A stretch of DNA of 5,691 nucleotides from Dehalococcoidales bacterium. GTDB lineage: Bacteria > Chloroflexota > Dehalococcoidia > Dehalococcoidales > UBA2162. Made by a program: the position numbers and the translations under genes. The notes beneath the pieces were generated by a model. It searched no databases. It saw nothing but the letters and a program-made list of their open reading frames with translations, and was not told where the DNA came from. The stretch's first letter is position 1; every line of letters starts with the position of its first letter. Where the stretch lies: assembly GCA_002685815.1 (NCBI GenBank), contig NYYM01000010.1, forward strand, positions 3,084-8,774, read 5' to 3'. This document shows, one piece after another, positions 5,683 to 5,691 of this stretch.

Positions 5683-5691
5683 TAAGGCCGG

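Overview
The window looks like a bacterial chromosome segment of middling G+C. It has three core-type genes on the minus strand, then a lower-G+C accessory patch at the right end that carries a broken integrase. The gene types are an NDP-forming acyl-CoA synthetase, an HAE3-type RND exporter, a DHA-like MFS carrier and a Xer/phage-type recombinase. This mix and the style of the proteins recall Dehalococcoidia/Chloroflexota or another uncultured anaerobe. That assignment is an impression from protein style, not a measurement.

Layout. Positions 1-428 (minus) hold the first 142 codons of an acetate/acyl-CoA ligase (ADP-forming type), whose C-terminal part lies beyond the left edge. Positions 429-801 are non-coding and hold a 15/14-nt inverted repeat and a probable terminator for the next gene. 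Positions 802-2970 (minus) encode a complete 722-aa MMPL/RND-superfamily exporter. Positions 2971-3224 are a 254-bp gap with two palindromes. Positions 3225-4478 (minus) encode a complete MFS transporter with a good -10 box upstream. Positions 4479-4740 form a divergent intergenic region with a perfect 8-2-8 palindrome and the first copy of a 27-bp direct repeat. Positions 4741-5298 (plus) encode a 185-aa soluble protein that I do not recognise. Positions 5357-5383 hold the second copy of the 27-bp repeat, and 5383-5682 (plus) hold the C-terminal catalytic remnant of a tyrosine recombinase.

How the genes may work together. The MFS and MMPL genes are co-oriented and both encode proton-driven inner-membrane exporters. 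A 12-mer (CATCCCGATGTT) occurs once upstream of each, which suggests shared regulation, possibly of an export or resistance function. The 185-aa gene is bracketed by the direct repeats and is visibly A+T-richer than the genes on either side, so it reads as a small inserted cargo gene. The second repeat stops exactly where recognisable integrase coding begins, so repeat and recombinase fragment probably share a rearrangement history.

No rRNA, tRNA or CRISPR array is visible. I found no complete defence or other novel multi-gene system. The repeat-bounded 185-aa gene next to the recombinase remnant is the most unusual part of the window.
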